A stretch of 33,820 bases of DNA, from positions 790,961 through 824,780 of the forward strand of contig NZ_SOCA01000003.1 in NCBI RefSeq assembly GCF_004364345.1. Direction: 5' to 3'. Below, piece by piece: positions 1-8,511 of the stretch. This DNA comes from Prosthecobacter fusiformis. GTDB taxonomy: Bacteria; Verrucomicrobiota; Verrucomicrobiia; Verrucomicrobiales; Verrucomicrobiaceae. Every line of letters starts with the position of its first letter. Position 1 is the first letter of the stretch. A program made the translations under genes and the position numbers. Below the pieces are notes generated by a model. The model searched no databases, was not told the DNA's origin, and saw only the letters and a program-made list of their open reading frames with translations.

Positions 1-135
1 GCCCCAAAGGTGGATGCCCCAAAGGTGGAGGCTCCCAAGGTGGAGGCTCCCAAGGTGGAGGCTCCCAAGGTGGATGCCCCCAAGGTGGATGCCCCCAAGG
101 TGGATGCCCCCAAGGTGGATGCTACCAAGGTCTCC
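1..135 (+). repeat. 15-bp in-frame tandem repeat
   Basis: Eight full 15-base units (consensus GCYCCMAAGGTGGAK) and one degenerate unit run from base 1 to 135 and continue off the left edge. Units differ only at the third base of the Ala and Pro codons and at the Glu/Asp codon, so the array is recent or is homogenised by slippage. It encodes the pentapeptide repeat of the overlapping gene. Confidence 0.9.
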
Positions 136-390
136 GTTGGGGATTCACTGAATTTCCGCCGCAACTCCACTTCATCCCCTGCCGCCAAAGAAGCCGCAGA
201 TATCAAAAAGGATGTTGGAATAGATCCCGCCGTCAAAGGTAACGAAGACCTTAAGGTCAAAGACAAAGAAAAAGACAACTCAGTCGGTGCCGTTTCGCGA
301 TTAAAGGAGAAATATGAAAAGGTAATCGCTGAACAGAAAACGACCGTATCCAATGAGGCAAAACCAGTTCAGCCTGTCATTAAACGTTGA
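1..390 (+). CDS. 3' part of a gene for an APKV(E/D)-repeat protein
   Basis: The reading frame is open from base 1, so the true start lies upstream and only the last 129 residues are visible. The first 45 residues are nine pentads of Ala-Pro-Lys-Val-Glu/Asp, the last one degenerate (ATKVS). The remaining ~85 residues are hydrophilic and rich in Lys, Glu and Asp, with a possible short coiled coil (around RLKEKYEKVIAEQK), and end in PVIKR. Pro/Lys/Glu-rich repeats of this kind usually form extended, disordered linkers, for example in periplasm-spanning or surface proteins, but no functional domain is visible. I do not recognise the family. The stop codon overlaps a possible TTG start of the next frame, so the two genes may be co-transcribed. 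Confidence 0.75.
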   Translation, partial: APKVDAPKVEAPKVEAPKVEAPKVDAPKVDAPKVDAPKVDATKVSVGDSLNFRRNSTSSPAAKEAADIKKDVGIDPAVKGNEDLKVKDKEKDNSVGAVSRLKEKYEKVIAEQKTTVSNEAKPVQPVIKR

Positions 391-425
391 TCGCCTCCAA
401 CCCCCCAGTTTCATCCCCAGCCTCC

Positions 426-860
426 ATGCCTTCCCTCACCCCTCTTCTCGCCAATTTTACCCCCCAGGAACTTAGCCTGCTCTCCAGTTTTGGAGACTCG
501 CGCTCCTATCAGGCTGAAGAAGTCGTCATCAGGCAGGGTGACGAAAACGACCATCTTTACCTAGTCCTCAAAGGCAAGCTGGATGTCTTCCAGGACATTG
601 ACGGCATGAATAAAAAAGTCGCTTCCCTGGAGTCAGGCGATTCTCTGGGTGAAGTCAGCGTCTTTGATCCCGGTCCTGCCAGCGCCACGGTGTGCGCAGC
701 CAACGAGACCGAAGTCTGGCTCATTACTCGCGATAGTTTGGACCGCCTGCACGCTGCCAATCCCAAGGTGGCTTATCGTCTCCTCAGCCGCATCACCACC
801 TGCCTTTCCAAACGCCTCCGTCAGATGAATGATAAAGTGGTGGACTTGGTGAATCGCTGA
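426..860 (+). CDS. Cyclic nucleotide-binding-fold (Crp-like sensor domain) protein
   Basis: A 144-residue protein made almost entirely of one cNMP-binding fold: an N-terminal helix, then the beta-roll with GDENDHLYLVLKGKLDVF, GDSLGEVSVF and a C-terminal helix (RLLSRITTCLSKRLRQMNDKV). There is no DNA-binding domain, so it would act as a stand-alone sensor or protein-interaction module. The phosphate-binding cassette has GPASATV where cAMP binders usually carry an Arg (R-A/T-A-T-V), so cyclic-nucleotide binding is doubtful. ATG 426 is chosen because the fold begins soon after. A TTG at 387, overlapping the preceding stop, would add 13 low-complexity residues. It may be co-transcribed with the repeat gene upstream. 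Confidence 0.8.
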   Translation: MPSLTPLLANFTPQELSLLSSFGDSRSYQAEEVVIRQGDENDHLYLVLKGKLDVFQDIDGMNKKVASLESGDSLGEVSVFDPGPASATVCAANETEVWLITRDSLDRLHAANPKVAYRLLSRITTCLSKRLRQMNDKVVDLVNR

Positions 861-942
861 TATCTTTAGCCACAAAGGTTTGTGCAGATGGGAGCGGATC
901 TTGCTGCCTTTCCTCATAAGCCTGTTATCCACTCGGTTGAGC

Positions 943-1821
943 ATGATCCACATCCCGTCCATGCTCCGCCGCAGATTCAAAGGCTTCCTCAGCCTTTTCG
1001 CGGAAACTTACCGTCAGTGGGACGCACACCGGGGGCCTAAAATGGGCGCTGCGCTTTCCTTTTACACCGTCTTCTCCCTGGCACCCCTCGCCATTTTGGT
1101 GCTCACCCTCGTCAGCACCGTTGTCGAACGCAACGCGGCGAAGGAAGAAATTGTCGATCAGTTTCAGTCCTTTGTGGGCCGTCAGGGAGCTGAAATGATG
1201 GAGATGATCCTCACCAGTTCAGCCCCTCACAACACCAGTTTTTTTAGCACCCTTCTAGGCTTTGCCGTGCTCCTTGTCGGAGCCTCAGGAGTGTTTGGTG
1301 AATTGCAGAGTTCGCTCAACCAAATCTGGGGCGTGTCATCAGAGCGGCATCCGGTTTTTCTTTTAGTGAAGGAGCGTGTCTTCTCCTTCGTCATGGTCTT
1401 TGCTCTGGGTTTCCTCACTCTGATTTCCTTCCTCTTTTCGGCCTTTATCTCAGCAGCCGGGGCCGTCCTGCTGGCACGTTTTCCTGAACTTGATGCCCCT
1501 TGGGAACTTGGAAATTCAGCCGTCTCGCTGGTGGTGGTGACTCTGCTATTCGCCCTCATCTTTCGCATGGTGCCAGATACCCGCATCACCTGGAAAGATG
1601 TCGGTCCTGGCTCCATCTTGACTGCCCTGCTTTTTGTCCTCGGGAAATTTGTCCTCGGCTTCTACTTCGGCCGCAGTGCCTTTGCCTCCAGCTATGGGGC
1701 GGCAGGATCCCTCATCATCATTTTGGTCTGGGTCTTCTACTCCGCACAGATCCTCTTTTTCGGCGCCGAATTTACCCGCCTATACACCGTGCGGTTCGGC
1801 TCACGCCGCCCGCCGAAGTAG
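943..1821 (+). CDS. YihY/virulence factor BrkB family membrane protein
   Basis: A 292-residue integral membrane protein of the YihY (UPF0761, formerly 'RNase BN') family. It shows the family's N-terminal block DAHRGPKMGAALSFYTVFSLAPLAILV, a central SGVFGELQSSLNQIWGV segment, and the C-terminal GKFVLGFYFGRSAFASSYGAAGSLIIILVWVFYSAQILFFGAEFTRLY. About six hydrophobic helices are visible. Members are inner-membrane proteins; the old RNase BN assignment is known to be wrong and the transport role is unsettled. ATG 943 is preferred. ATG 961 is an equally reasonable start, and a frame extension to TTG 880 looks spurious. No strong ribosome-binding site precedes any of them. Confidence 0.88.
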   Translation: MIHIPSMLRRRFKGFLSLFAETYRQWDAHRGPKMGAALSFYTVFSLAPLAILVLTLVSTVVERNAAKEEIVDQFQSFVGRQGAEMMEMILTSSAPHNTSFFSTLLGFAVLLVGASGVFGELQSSLNQIWGVSSERHPVFLLVKERVFSFVMVFALGFLTLISFLFSAFISAAGAVLLARFPELDAPWELGNSAVSLVVVTLLFALIFRMVPDTRITWKDVGPGSILTALLFVLGKFVLGFYFGRSAFASSYGAAGSLIIILVWVFYSAQILFFGAEFTRLYTVRFGSRRPPK

Positions 1822-1938
1822 GACTCGGCCCTGGTTCATTGCAATTTTTGTTCGGCAGATACGGCTCAGGTAGCACTTTCATCCGATACTAAGGGTGTAG
1901 CATGCATTTTTGCTGTCTGCATTTATACTCTCCCTGCC

Positions 1939-2211
1939 ATGAACGAGAACCCTTCATCCATTGACCCCGTTTCCTCCGCCCAGCAGATCTTGGACGACGT
2001 TAAAAAATTCGCTCACGAAGATCCCACCAAGGCCGCTGCGGCCGCCTTTGGTGTCGGACTGCTGATCACCATGCTGCCGGCTCGCGCCATCCTTGGCTCT
2101 GCTGCCTTTCTGGGAGCCACCTTCCTTCGTCCTACTCTGCTCACACTGGGCCTTGTGAAGGGCCTGGAGCTTTGCTGCAAAAACAACCGTACCCCTTCCA
2201 ACCCATCATGA
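1939..2211 (+). CDS. Small membrane-associated protein, paralogue 1
   Basis: A 90-residue protein with a hydrophilic N-terminus (DDVKKFAHEDPTKAAAAAFGVG) and one or two hydrophobic helices (LLITMLPARAILGSAAFLGATFLRPTLLTLGLV). The layout of an amphipathic helix, an E(D/N)PT(K/R) motif and then a membrane helix recalls the YqjD/ElaB (DUF883) type of ribosome- or membrane-associated stress proteins, but this is only a resemblance. The gene overlaps the next one by ATGA, and the two proteins share the xxPT(K/R)+hydrophobic-helix pattern, so they look like a tandem duplication that is translationally coupled. A TATACT at 1924-1929 could be a -10 element, but no good -35 is visible. Confidence 0.7.
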   Translation: MNENPSSIDPVSSAQQILDDVKKFAHEDPTKAAAAAFGVGLLITMLPARAILGSAAFLGATFLRPTLLTLGLVKGLELCCKNNRTPSNPS

Positions 2212-2540
2212 CCACTACCGAAACATCTTTGACCACCACGGCCGCAACCGCTGCCCAATCTCCTCTGGAAACGCTGGAGAACTGTGTGCGGGAGAATCCA
2301 ACACGCACCTTGCTCATGGTAGCAGGTCTGGGAGTCGCCGCCGCCTTCCTGGCGCGGTCCCTCGCACCTACTCCGCAGAACCGTGCCCTCCAAGTCCTGG
2401 AGGACATCCAGGACCGCCTGTCGGATCTTGCGGATGAAGGTGCTCTCGCCATGAGCCGGGGCGTTCGCCATGTGGGCGAGCTTCACCTTGATCGTACCTT
2501 TGACAAGCTTAGTCGCGGTATCAAAGGACTCTTCCATTGA
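2208..2540 (+). CDS. Small membrane-associated protein, paralogue 2
   Basis: A 110-residue protein starting at ATG 2208, within the stop of the previous gene (ATGA). A Thr/Ala-rich N-terminus is followed by LETLENCVRENPTRTLLMVAGLGVAAAFLARSL, which aligns with DDVKKFAHEDPTKAAAAAFGVGLLITMLPARAI in its neighbour. A C-terminal amphipathic region (LQVLEDIQDRLSDLADEG...FDKLSRGIKGLFH) may be helical. One transmembrane helix is likely, and the overall layout resembles DUF883/YqjD-type proteins. Function is unknown. The paired, overlapping arrangement suggests the two proteins act together, perhaps as a hetero-oligomer at the inner membrane; that is inference. Confidence 0.7.
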   Translation: MTTTETSLTTTAATAAQSPLETLENCVRENPTRTLLMVAGLGVAAAFLARSLAPTPQNRALQVLEDIQDRLSDLADEGALAMSRGVRHVGELHLDRTFDKLSRGIKGLFH

Positions 2541-2648
2541 GCGGCGGTCTGTATCAAAAACTGGCACAGCCAGTTTGCTGACCGCGTGCGAATATTATGT
2601 GGCGATGCCTGCTCGCCATCCCGGTATAACAATCAATACAACCACGTC

Positions 2649-2792
2649 ATGAAAACCTCACGCCAACGCATTGTCCTTCTCGTTCTCATCTCAGGACTCT
2701 TTGCCATTCTCGGAACAAGCTGCAACACCACTCGTGGTTTTGGTCGCGACGTCCAGAAAACAGGTCGCCATATTGAGCGGGCCGCTAGCTAG
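2649..2792 (+). CDS. Entericidin-like small lipoprotein
   Basis: A 47-residue protein: a positively charged start (MKTSRQR), a hydrophobic stretch (IVLLVLISGLFAI), a lipobox-like LGTSC with the acylation Cys at residue 25, and a short tail NTTRGFGRDVQKTGRHIERAAS. The tail matches the entericidin A/B pattern (CNT-x-RG-x-G-x-D-x-x-x-x-G-x-x-I). Entericidins are small envelope lipoproteins linked to stationary phase and stress; in E. coli A and B form an antidote/toxin pair, but here there is only one. Start ATG 2649 follows directly from the signal peptide. It follows the two small membrane proteins by about 110 bases and ends before a strong hairpin. Confidence 0.8.
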   Translation: MKTSRQRIVLLVLISGLFAILGTSCNTTRGFGRDVQKTGRHIERAAS

Positions 2793-2819
2793 CAGTCCAC
2801 ACCACGACCTTGTGTTGTG

Positions 2820-2861
2820 AAGGCGCAGATGTCTTGCTTTACGAAGCAGCATCTGCGCCTT
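2820..2861. terminator. Two-way rho-independent terminator
   Basis: A 12-bp perfect stem pairs 2820-2831 (AAGGCGCAGATG) with 2850-2861, and a second 5-bp stem inside (2835-2839 with 2844-2848) closes on a TACG loop. T residues follow on the plus side, and A residues open the stem on the minus side. It lies between the convergent lipoprotein gene and DUF1080 gene, so it can serve both. Confidence 0.8.
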
Positions 2862-2916
2862 TTCCTTGGTGGCCAGCCTCTTCGTTCTTATTTCAGCCAG
2901 GCATGGATGGCGAAGC

Positions 2917-4104
2917 TCAAAGCTCGCGGATGAAAATATTGCCATAACTAACAGTTTGACCAAAGTCGGCGAGAGCAATGGGGCCAGGGGACTTGGAATC
3001 CAAAATGGTTTCGAAGGTCTGGGGATTGGTTTCCTGGGTTTCAGTGAGCAGGACTTGCACGGTGTTGCCTTTGAGTGTGGCCTTGATGCGGTACCGCTGA
3101 CCTGGCTTAATCTTGTCCGCACCGATGACGATGGATGCCTCACCCGCGCCTAACAAAACAAGTGGGCGGCTAAGGCCTCGCATGCAAAGGCCGGCAGCGG
3201 CTTTGCTGAGATCAGTGCTCTTGGGAAGGTTCACATCACAGATGATTTCACAGTCGCCATATTCCTGGGCACTCCAAAGTGGATCAGCTGCAGCACCCTT
3301 GGCGAGCATGATTTGCCAGTCGGCGGAGACCCAGCGCGAACTGCTGGCTGCGGGGACATTCCAACCGCGAAAATCAGTGCCGGTGTAGAGGGCTTTCCAG
3401 CCTTGATCAAGCGGAGCCGTGACATCGGCAGCAGGGTTGGTGGAGGGCAGTTCCTTAATGCGGACATTGCGAAACTCCACAGGTGCACCTTCGGATTCCA
3501 AGGCCAGATAACCTTTGCGGTAATTGCATTCATCTCCACCGCTGACCACCTTGCCATTTACGGCGAGGGTCAGACGACCGTTGTTGCCCTCAATCCGGTA
3601 ATGGTTCCATTCGGGGCTGGGTTTGCTGCGTTCCTCGCTGGGGAAACTGCGCATGCCGTTGGAATCTCCATGCGGGTTCATGGTGGCACCATGAATGGGA
3701 AAGACATCCCCATGAGTGGAGAACCATCTGGGCTTAGTCGGATCAGCATTTTTCATGTAGCCGTGATCCAGAATCTGAACCTCAATCCCGCGCAGAAAAG
3801 GTACACCCGGTGCCGTGATGGGAGTGCCCCAGACGAAGATGCCGGAGTTTCCCGCGCTGGACAGGTGCCGCCACTCGGCCTCCAGAATGAAGTTTTCATA
3901 TTGTCGCTCGGTACGCAGGGCTCCAGTAGGCCGACCATTGCATGAGATGACGCCGTCCTTGATGCTCCATGTTTCCGGAGCACAATTAGCATTCACCCAG
4001 CCCTTGAGGTCATTGGCATTGAACATGGGGACAAACCCCTGCTCATCCTGGGCATGACTTATAGACAGGAGAAAAATGGGGAGCAGGCAAAGGGAGAACT
4101 TCAT
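2917..4104 (-). CDS. Secreted protein with two DUF1080 (3-keto-disaccharide hydrolase-like) domains
   Basis: A 395-residue exported protein. Residues 1-18 form a Sec signal peptide (cleavage likely after SHA). Residues ~20-220 are a DUF1080 domain, a concanavalin-like beta-sandwich, with the family landmarks [41 protein letters not shown] and FRNVRIKEL. Residues ~232-395 form a second, more diverged domain of the same kind ([13 protein letters not shown] ... GNIFIREL). DUF1080 proteins abound in Planctomycetes and Verrucomicrobia and act on or bind carbohydrates; some are 3-keto-glycoside hydrolases. The gene diverges from the DUF1501 gene with 92 bases between them, a shared promoter region. 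The substrate cannot be told from sequence. Confidence 0.88.
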   Translation of the reverse strand: MKFSLCLLPIFLLSISHAQDEQGFVPMFNANDLKGWVNANCAPETWSIKDGVISCNGRPTGALRTERQYENFILEAEWRHLSSAGNSGIFVWGTPITAPGVPFLRGIEVQILDHGYMKNADPTKPRWFSTHGDVFPIHGATMNPHGDSNGMRSFPSEERSKPSPEWNHYRIEGNNGRLTLAVNGKVVSGGDECNYRKGYLALESEGAPVEFRNVRIKELPSTNPAADVTAPLDQGWKALYTGTDFRGWNVPAASSSRWVSADWQIMLAKGAAADPLWSAQEYGDCEIICDVNLPKSTDLSKAAAGLCMRGLSRPLVLLGAGEASIVIGADKIKPGQRYRIKATLKGNTVQVLLTETQETNPQTFETILDSKSPGPIALADFGQTVSYGNIFIREL

Positions 4105-4196
4105 GGAGAGCAGACTTAACGCGGAGTGACCGCCAGATTCATCAACGCAGCCTGCAGGAAAAGAAAACTCATGCGTACTCGCTTCGTACTATTGGT

Positions 4197-5663
4197 ATGG
4201 ATCCGTTCCTCGACTACCACCTTGCCCAGACTCGCCGCCAGTTTTTTGGGGATATGGGACTGCGGGCAGGGAGCATTGCGCTGGCCTCGATGCTGGGGAG
4301 GGACCTTGCTTCGGCAGCGCCCGCACCGGGCATGATCCATCCGCCGATGCCGGGTCTGCCGCATTTTGCGCCGAAAGCGAAACGGCTGATTTATCTGCAC
4401 ATGAACGGGGCTCCCTCGCAGTTGGACCTGTGGGATCATAAACCGGGGCTGAGCCAATACTTCGACAAAGATCTGCCGGAGAGTGTGCGCAATGGACAGC
4501 GCATCACGACGATGACCAGCGGCCAGTCCCGGCTGGCGGTGGCACCTTCGATGTTTAAATTTCAGCAGCATGGCAAGAGCGGCACATGGGTGAGCGAGCT
4601 GCTGCCGCACACGGCTAAAATTGTGGATGACATTGCTCTGGTGAAAACGGTGAACACGACTGCGATCAACCATGATCCGGCCTGTACTTTCGTCATGACT
4701 GGCAATGAAATCCCAGGCAAGGCGAGCATTGGCTCCTGGTTGGCGTATGGGCTGGGCAGTGAGAGCAACGACCTGCCAGCGTTCGTCGTTTTCACCCCGA
4801 GCTTTCCGCCCGAAAGTGCGGCCCAGGCGTTGTTCACGCGCATGTGGAGCAGCGGCTTTTTGCCCACCAAATATACGGGAGTGGCATTGCGTGGACAGGG
4901 GGATCCTGTGCTGTTTGTGAAGAATCCTCCTGGGGTGAATCCGGGGGACCGCAGGACAATGCTCAATGCGTTGAACCAGCTCAATGAGATCAATCATTCC
5001 CGCATCGGAGATCCAGAGATCCAGACCCGCATCGCTCAATATGAAATGGCGTTCCGCATGCAGTCCAGCGTTCCGGAACTGACGGATCTGAGCCGGGAGA
5101 GCAAGGCCACCCTGGAAATGTATGGGGAGGATGTGCACCGCGCAGGGAGCTTTACACACAGTGCCATCATGGCCCGCAGATTGATCGAGCGCGGCACACG
5201 CGTGGTGCAGATCCTGCATCGTGGCTGGGATCAGCATAACAGCCTGCCCAAGCATTTGCGAAACCAGGTGAAGGATACGGACCAGGCCTGTGCCGCGCTG
5301 GTCATGGATCTGAAGCAGCGTGGTCTGCTCAATGACACACTTGTAGTTTGGGGTGGGGAGTTCGGCCGGACGGTCTATTCTCAGGGGACCTTGACGGAGG
5401 ATAATTATGGCCGTGACCATCATCCACGAAACTTCTGCATGTGGATGGCCGGAGGCGGCGTGAAACCTGGGACCGTGTGGGGTGAGACGGATGATTTCAG
5501 CTACAACATCGTTAAAGATCCCGTGCACATCAATGACCTGAACGCGACGATCCTGCACCTGATGGGCATTGACCATAGCCGCTTCAGTTTTAAATTCCAG
5601 GGACTGGACCAGAGATTGACGGGCGTGGAGGAGCATCACGTGGTAAAGGGAATTCTGGGATGA
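4197..5663 (+). CDS. DUF1501 protein, Tat-exported, alkaline-phosphatase-like fold
   Basis: A 488-residue protein with a twin-arginine signal ([23 protein letters not shown]) near residues 12-34 and a DUF1501 body. Family marks are the early [22 protein letters not shown] block, [50 protein letters not shown] and [29 protein letters not shown], whose Asp, His and Glu residues are the likely metal ligands of the alkaline-phosphatase/sulfatase-like superfamily. In Planctomycetes and Verrucomicrobia such genes normally follow a DUF1549/DUF1553 cytochrome-type gene. None is present here; the only close neighbour is the divergent DUF1080 gene. Substrate is unknown. ATG 4197 is chosen because it places the RR motif close to the N-terminus. 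Confidence 0.9.
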   Translation: MDPFLDYHLAQTRRQFFGDMGLRAGSIALASMLGRDLASAAPAPGMIHPPMPGLPHFAPKAKRLIYLHMNGAPSQLDLWDHKPGLSQYFDKDLPESVRNGQRITTMTSGQSRLAVAPSMFKFQQHGKSGTWVSELLPHTAKIVDDIALVKTVNTTAINHDPACTFVMTGNEIPGKASIGSWLAYGLGSESNDLPAFVVFTPSFPPESAAQALFTRMWSSGFLPTKYTGVALRGQGDPVLFVKNPPGVNPGDRRTMLNALNQLNEINHSRIGDPEIQTRIAQYEMAFRMQSSVPELTDLSRESKATLEMYGEDVHRAGSFTHSAIMARRLIERGTRVVQILHRGWDQHNSLPKHLRNQVKDTDQACAALVMDLKQRGLLNDTLVVWGGEFGRTVYSQGTLTEDNYGRDHHPRNFCMWMAGGGVKPGTVWGETDDFSYNIVKDPVHINDLNATILHLMGIDHSRFSFKFQGLDQRLTGVEEHHVVKGILG

Positions 5664-5752
5664 CCTTTACAGACAGATAAAGGAAAGGACTATTGACCCT
5701 CAGGGGGGCTTTGTGGTTAGGCTGTAGTCGCATGCAGAATGCAGAGCCATCC

Positions 5753-6736
5753 ATGAAACAACGACCTTTAATTTCCCTGGGAAGCATCGTGGTTGTGGCT
5801 TTGGTTTTAGTGCTCTGGACAGCGGCTCTGCAATTGCCGACGCCCACCCAGTCTGAGCCTTTGCGGGTGGCCGTGGGAATGTGGGCCGGGGCGGAACCGT
5901 GGATTTTGGCAAGGGAGGCCGGGGAGCTAGATGCCCGAAAGATTAACCTCGTCGAGATGAACTGGACCTCTGCGGCAATGCGAGCGGTGGGAAATCGTGT
6001 GGTGGATGCGGCGGTCCTGTCTCTGGATGAGGTGATCCGCCAAATCCACCAGGGGTATCCTTTGAAGATCGTGATGATCACAGATATTTCTCGCGGAGCT
6101 GACTTACTGATGGCGCGTCCGGGGATCAATTCGGTGGAGGAACTTCGGGGGGGCAGAATCGGGTATGAGCCACGCACTTCGGGCTCGTGGCTGCTGAGCA
6201 AGGCGCTGAAGAACTCCAATCTCAAGCTTTCAGATGTGCAACCGGTGCCTTTGAATCCGGCAGAGGTGGAAGAGATATTCGGGCAGCTCTCGCTGGATGG
6301 AGTGGTGGTGGCCGAGCCGTGGAAAGAAAGGATGCGGAGCCTGAATCTCAACAATGTATATGACACCTCTCGTCCTGGGTCTTCCATTGTGCGCGTCCTG
6401 GCCGTGCATCCAGATGCGATCATTGAATACCGCGAGGTCCTGATTGCGCTGATGACAGCGCATTTTAAATGGGTGCCGGAATTGGTGGAAGGCGGAGTTG
6501 AGGTGGATCCTGTGCTGCGGCGTGAGGGGATTTCTGCGGAAGTCTTCGCCAATATTATCAGCCGACTGGAATGGGTGGACGTGGAGGAAAATCGCAAGTT
6601 GTTAGGCCATAAAGATGCCTGGCTGGGGGACTTTTTCTTGAATTTGCAGAAGGGTCTCGTTGAAGACGCGATCTCGGGGGGACGCCTGGAGCCTTCAGAA
6701 GTGTTTGATTCAAGTCTGCTGGAGGAACTGCCATGA
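5753..6736 (+). CDS. Periplasmic binding protein, NMT1/SsuA-like, linked to a two-component system
   Basis: A 327-residue protein with an uncleaved or cleavable N-terminal hydrophobic helix (ISLGSIVVVALVLVLWTAALQL) followed by a type-2 periplasmic binding fold: LRVAVGMWAGAEPWILAREAGEL, ISRGADLLMARPGINSVEELRGGRIGYEPRTSGSWLL and LDGVVVAEPWKERM are typical of nitrate/sulfonate/taurine- and thiamine-precursor-binding (NMT1/THI5-like) proteins. No ABC permease or ATPase gene is nearby. Its stop overlaps the start of the histidine kinase gene (ATGA at 6733-6736), so I infer that it delivers a ligand signal to that kinase rather than to a transporter. Start is uncertain: ATG 5753 fits the signal helix, ATG 5732 is possible, and TTG 5693 has the best Shine-Dalgarno (AGGAAAGGA at 5681-5689). 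Confidence 0.82.
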   Translation: MKQRPLISLGSIVVVALVLVLWTAALQLPTPTQSEPLRVAVGMWAGAEPWILAREAGELDARKINLVEMNWTSAAMRAVGNRVVDAAVLSLDEVIRQIHQGYPLKIVMITDISRGADLLMARPGINSVEELRGGRIGYEPRTSGSWLLSKALKNSNLKLSDVQPVPLNPAEVEEIFGQLSLDGVVVAEPWKERMRSLNLNNVYDTSRPGSSIVRVLAVHPDAIIEYREVLIALMTAHFKWVPELVEGGVEVDPVLRREGISAEVFANIISRLEWVDVEENRKLLGHKDAWLGDFFLNLQKGLVEDAISGGRLEPSEVFDSSLLEELP

Positions 6737-8511
6737 GCCGTCTTTTCCAATCCCTTCAGTTTAAGATTTCCATGTCCCTGTTTCTCGTCGGGGTCATCCT
6801 GATTGGCATCAGTGCTCTGCGTCTGAATGTGCGCTCGCAGCAAAGCCGGAAGATGACGATGACAAGCTACGCCTTTGCGGAAGGTTCCAGGCTTTCGGGA
6901 ATGTCCCAGCATCTGTTGCGCCGCCAGGTGTCCCGGGCCGCAGATTTGGAACTGAGCTATAGCTCCACCAACAAGGATTTGAGGATGGGGGTCATCATCG
7001 ACGGCCAGGATCTGGTGCGACATGCCACCATGCAGCAGATGCGCGGTCAGCAACTGCAAGAAACGCCACTGGCCAAGGCCGAAGTGCTGCTGGAAGAAGT
7101 GCGGGCGACCATGGAAGGAAGGGTGGTGGAACTGCAGCCTGGGAAAAGCCTGATGGCCGTGTTTCCTTTCTGGGAAGGTTTGGAGCAAGGAAAGGGATGT
7201 GTCATTCTGGAGTATGATCTGGAGATCCCCCTGGCATCGGCCACAGCGATGGCACTCCACGCGCTTCTGGCTCAGTCCATGGCGCTGATGGGCGGCTGTC
7301 TGGCGCTGTGGCTGCTGCTGAAAAAAGTGGTGACAGAGCGGGTGGAAAATCTGGTCTGCCAAGTGCAAGGGATGTCCCTGGAGACTGAGCCGATGCCTGC
7401 CATGCAGGGCAAGGATGAACTGGCACAAGTATCCCAGGCAGTGCGCCTGACTCATGAGCGGCTGCGGAGGTCTGAGCAGCGCTTGCGTCAGATCGCAGCG
7501 ACGATGCGTGACGTATTCTGGCTGGCACCTGTGGAGAAAGGCAGTTCTGCCTTTGTGAATGAGGCATACACGACTGTTTTTTCCCGTGCTATTCCCCGAT
7601 TGGGGAAATACCGCTGGGACTGGTTGAATGCGATCGTCCCGGAAGACCGCCGCCGCTGCCTGGAAATGCTGCGCACTCTGCGGCAGGGAGGTCCGCGCCA
7701 GGAGATCGAGGTCCGGGTGGCGACTCCAGACGGGCACCTGCGCTGGGTGCGCTGCCGTGGATTTGCCGTTCCAGGCCCCAATGAGAAAGAGCCGTGCGCC
7801 GTAGCAGGAATCGCAATGGATGTCAGTGAACGGAAAACACTGGAGAGACGACTGCTGGATACAGCTGAAAATGAGCGGCGCAGGATCGGCATGGATCTGC
7901 ATGATGATCTGTGCCAGCGCCTGGCCGCTGCATTGATGAAAACCGGGGTGCTGCAATCCGCACTGACCCGGGCCGGGGGCAGTCATGGTCCCTTGGCCAC
8001 GGAGCTCGCCAATGATCTTTCGGAAGCGACGGGCATTGCCCGTGGATTTGCCCGCGGCCTGGCTCCGGTGGGGGTGGAGGCGCTGGGCATCACGGCGGCT
8101 TTGTCTGATCTGGGAGATTTCATCACCCATGGTTTTAAAATCCCCTGCCGGGTGGAGTGCTCCGCGACGGACACAGCGCTGACGGGTGAATCGGCCACCC
8201 ACATTTTCCGGGTGGCGCAGGAACTGGCGACGAATGCGGCCAAGCATGCAAGCGCCACCTGGATCGAGATCAGTTTTGAAATGACTCATCAAGAGGCTCG
8301 GCTGCTGATCACGCATGACGGGGTGCCATACAAACCGACCACGGCCAGCGTGGAGGGCATGGGGATGCACTTGGTACGCCAGCGTCTGGATGCCCTGGGG
8401 GCATCTCTGCAATTTCATCCTCCTGCTCATGGTGAAGAGCCGGTGAGCTCTGTTGAATGCCTGATTCCACTTTCTACAAACCCTGAAATCCAAACTGCTG
8501 AAGTTCTATGA
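6733..8511 (+). CDS. Membrane sensor histidine kinase (HisKA_3 type) with PAS domain
   Basis: A 592-residue kinase. A first membrane helix (~12-31) and a second (~171-196) enclose a ~140-residue periplasmic domain. A linker follows, then a PAS domain (~255-375, ending in CAVAGIAMDVSERK). The dimerisation/phosphoacceptor motif ENERRRIGMDLHDDLCQRLAA has its His at 390, typical of the NarX/DegS (HisKA_3) class. The ATP-binding domain has the N-box at N501 and GMGMHLVRQRLDALG near the end. The D-box is HDGVPY (D529), with Pro where the usual DxGxG has its second Gly, so ATP affinity may be altered. It is translationally coupled on both sides (ATGA with the binding protein and with the regulator), so the three gene products probably form one pathway. 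Confidence 0.92.
   Translation: MSRLFQSLQFKISMSLFLVGVILIGISALRLNVRSQQSRKMTMTSYAFAEGSRLSGMSQHLLRRQVSRAADLELSYSSTNKDLRMGVIIDGQDLVRHATMQQMRGQQLQETPLAKAEVLLEEVRATMEGRVVELQPGKSLMAVFPFWEGLEQGKGCVILEYDLEIPLASATAMALHALLAQSMALMGGCLALWLLLKKVVTERVENLVCQVQGMSLETEPMPAMQGKDELAQVSQAVRLTHERLRRSEQRLRQIAATMRDVFWLAPVEKGSSAFVNEAYTTVFSRAIPRLGKYRWDWLNAIVPEDRRRCLEMLRTLRQGGPRQEIEVRVATPDGHLRWVRCRGFAVPGPNEKEPCAVAGIAMDVSERKTLERRLLDTAENERRRIGMDLHDDLCQRLAAALMKTGVLQSALTRAGGSHGPLATELANDLSEATGIARGFARGLAPVGVEALGITAALSDLGDFITHGFKIPCRVECSATDTALTGESATHIFRVAQELATNAAKHASATWIEISFEMTHQEARLLITHDGVPYKPTTASVEGMGMHLVRQRLDALGASLQFHPPAHGEEPVSSVECLIPLSTNPEIQTAEVL

Noticed and set aside
3313..3945. Plus-strand 210-codon frame opposite the DUF1080 gene
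   Set aside because: It is antisense to a gene with a signal peptide and clear domain motifs; no domain is seen in it.
4116..5639. Long minus-strand open frame (507 codons) opposite the DUF1501 gene
   Set aside because: The plus-strand frame has clear DUF1501 motifs and a Tat signal. The minus frame is His/Arg/Gln-rich, with no recognisable domain, as expected from a shadow of GC-rich coding DNA.
5590..8493. Very long minus-strand open frame (967 codons) opposite the binding protein and kinase genes
   Set aside because: It is antisense to two genes with strong motifs and ATGA coupling, and its composition (His, Arg, Ser, Pro) is that of a shadow frame.
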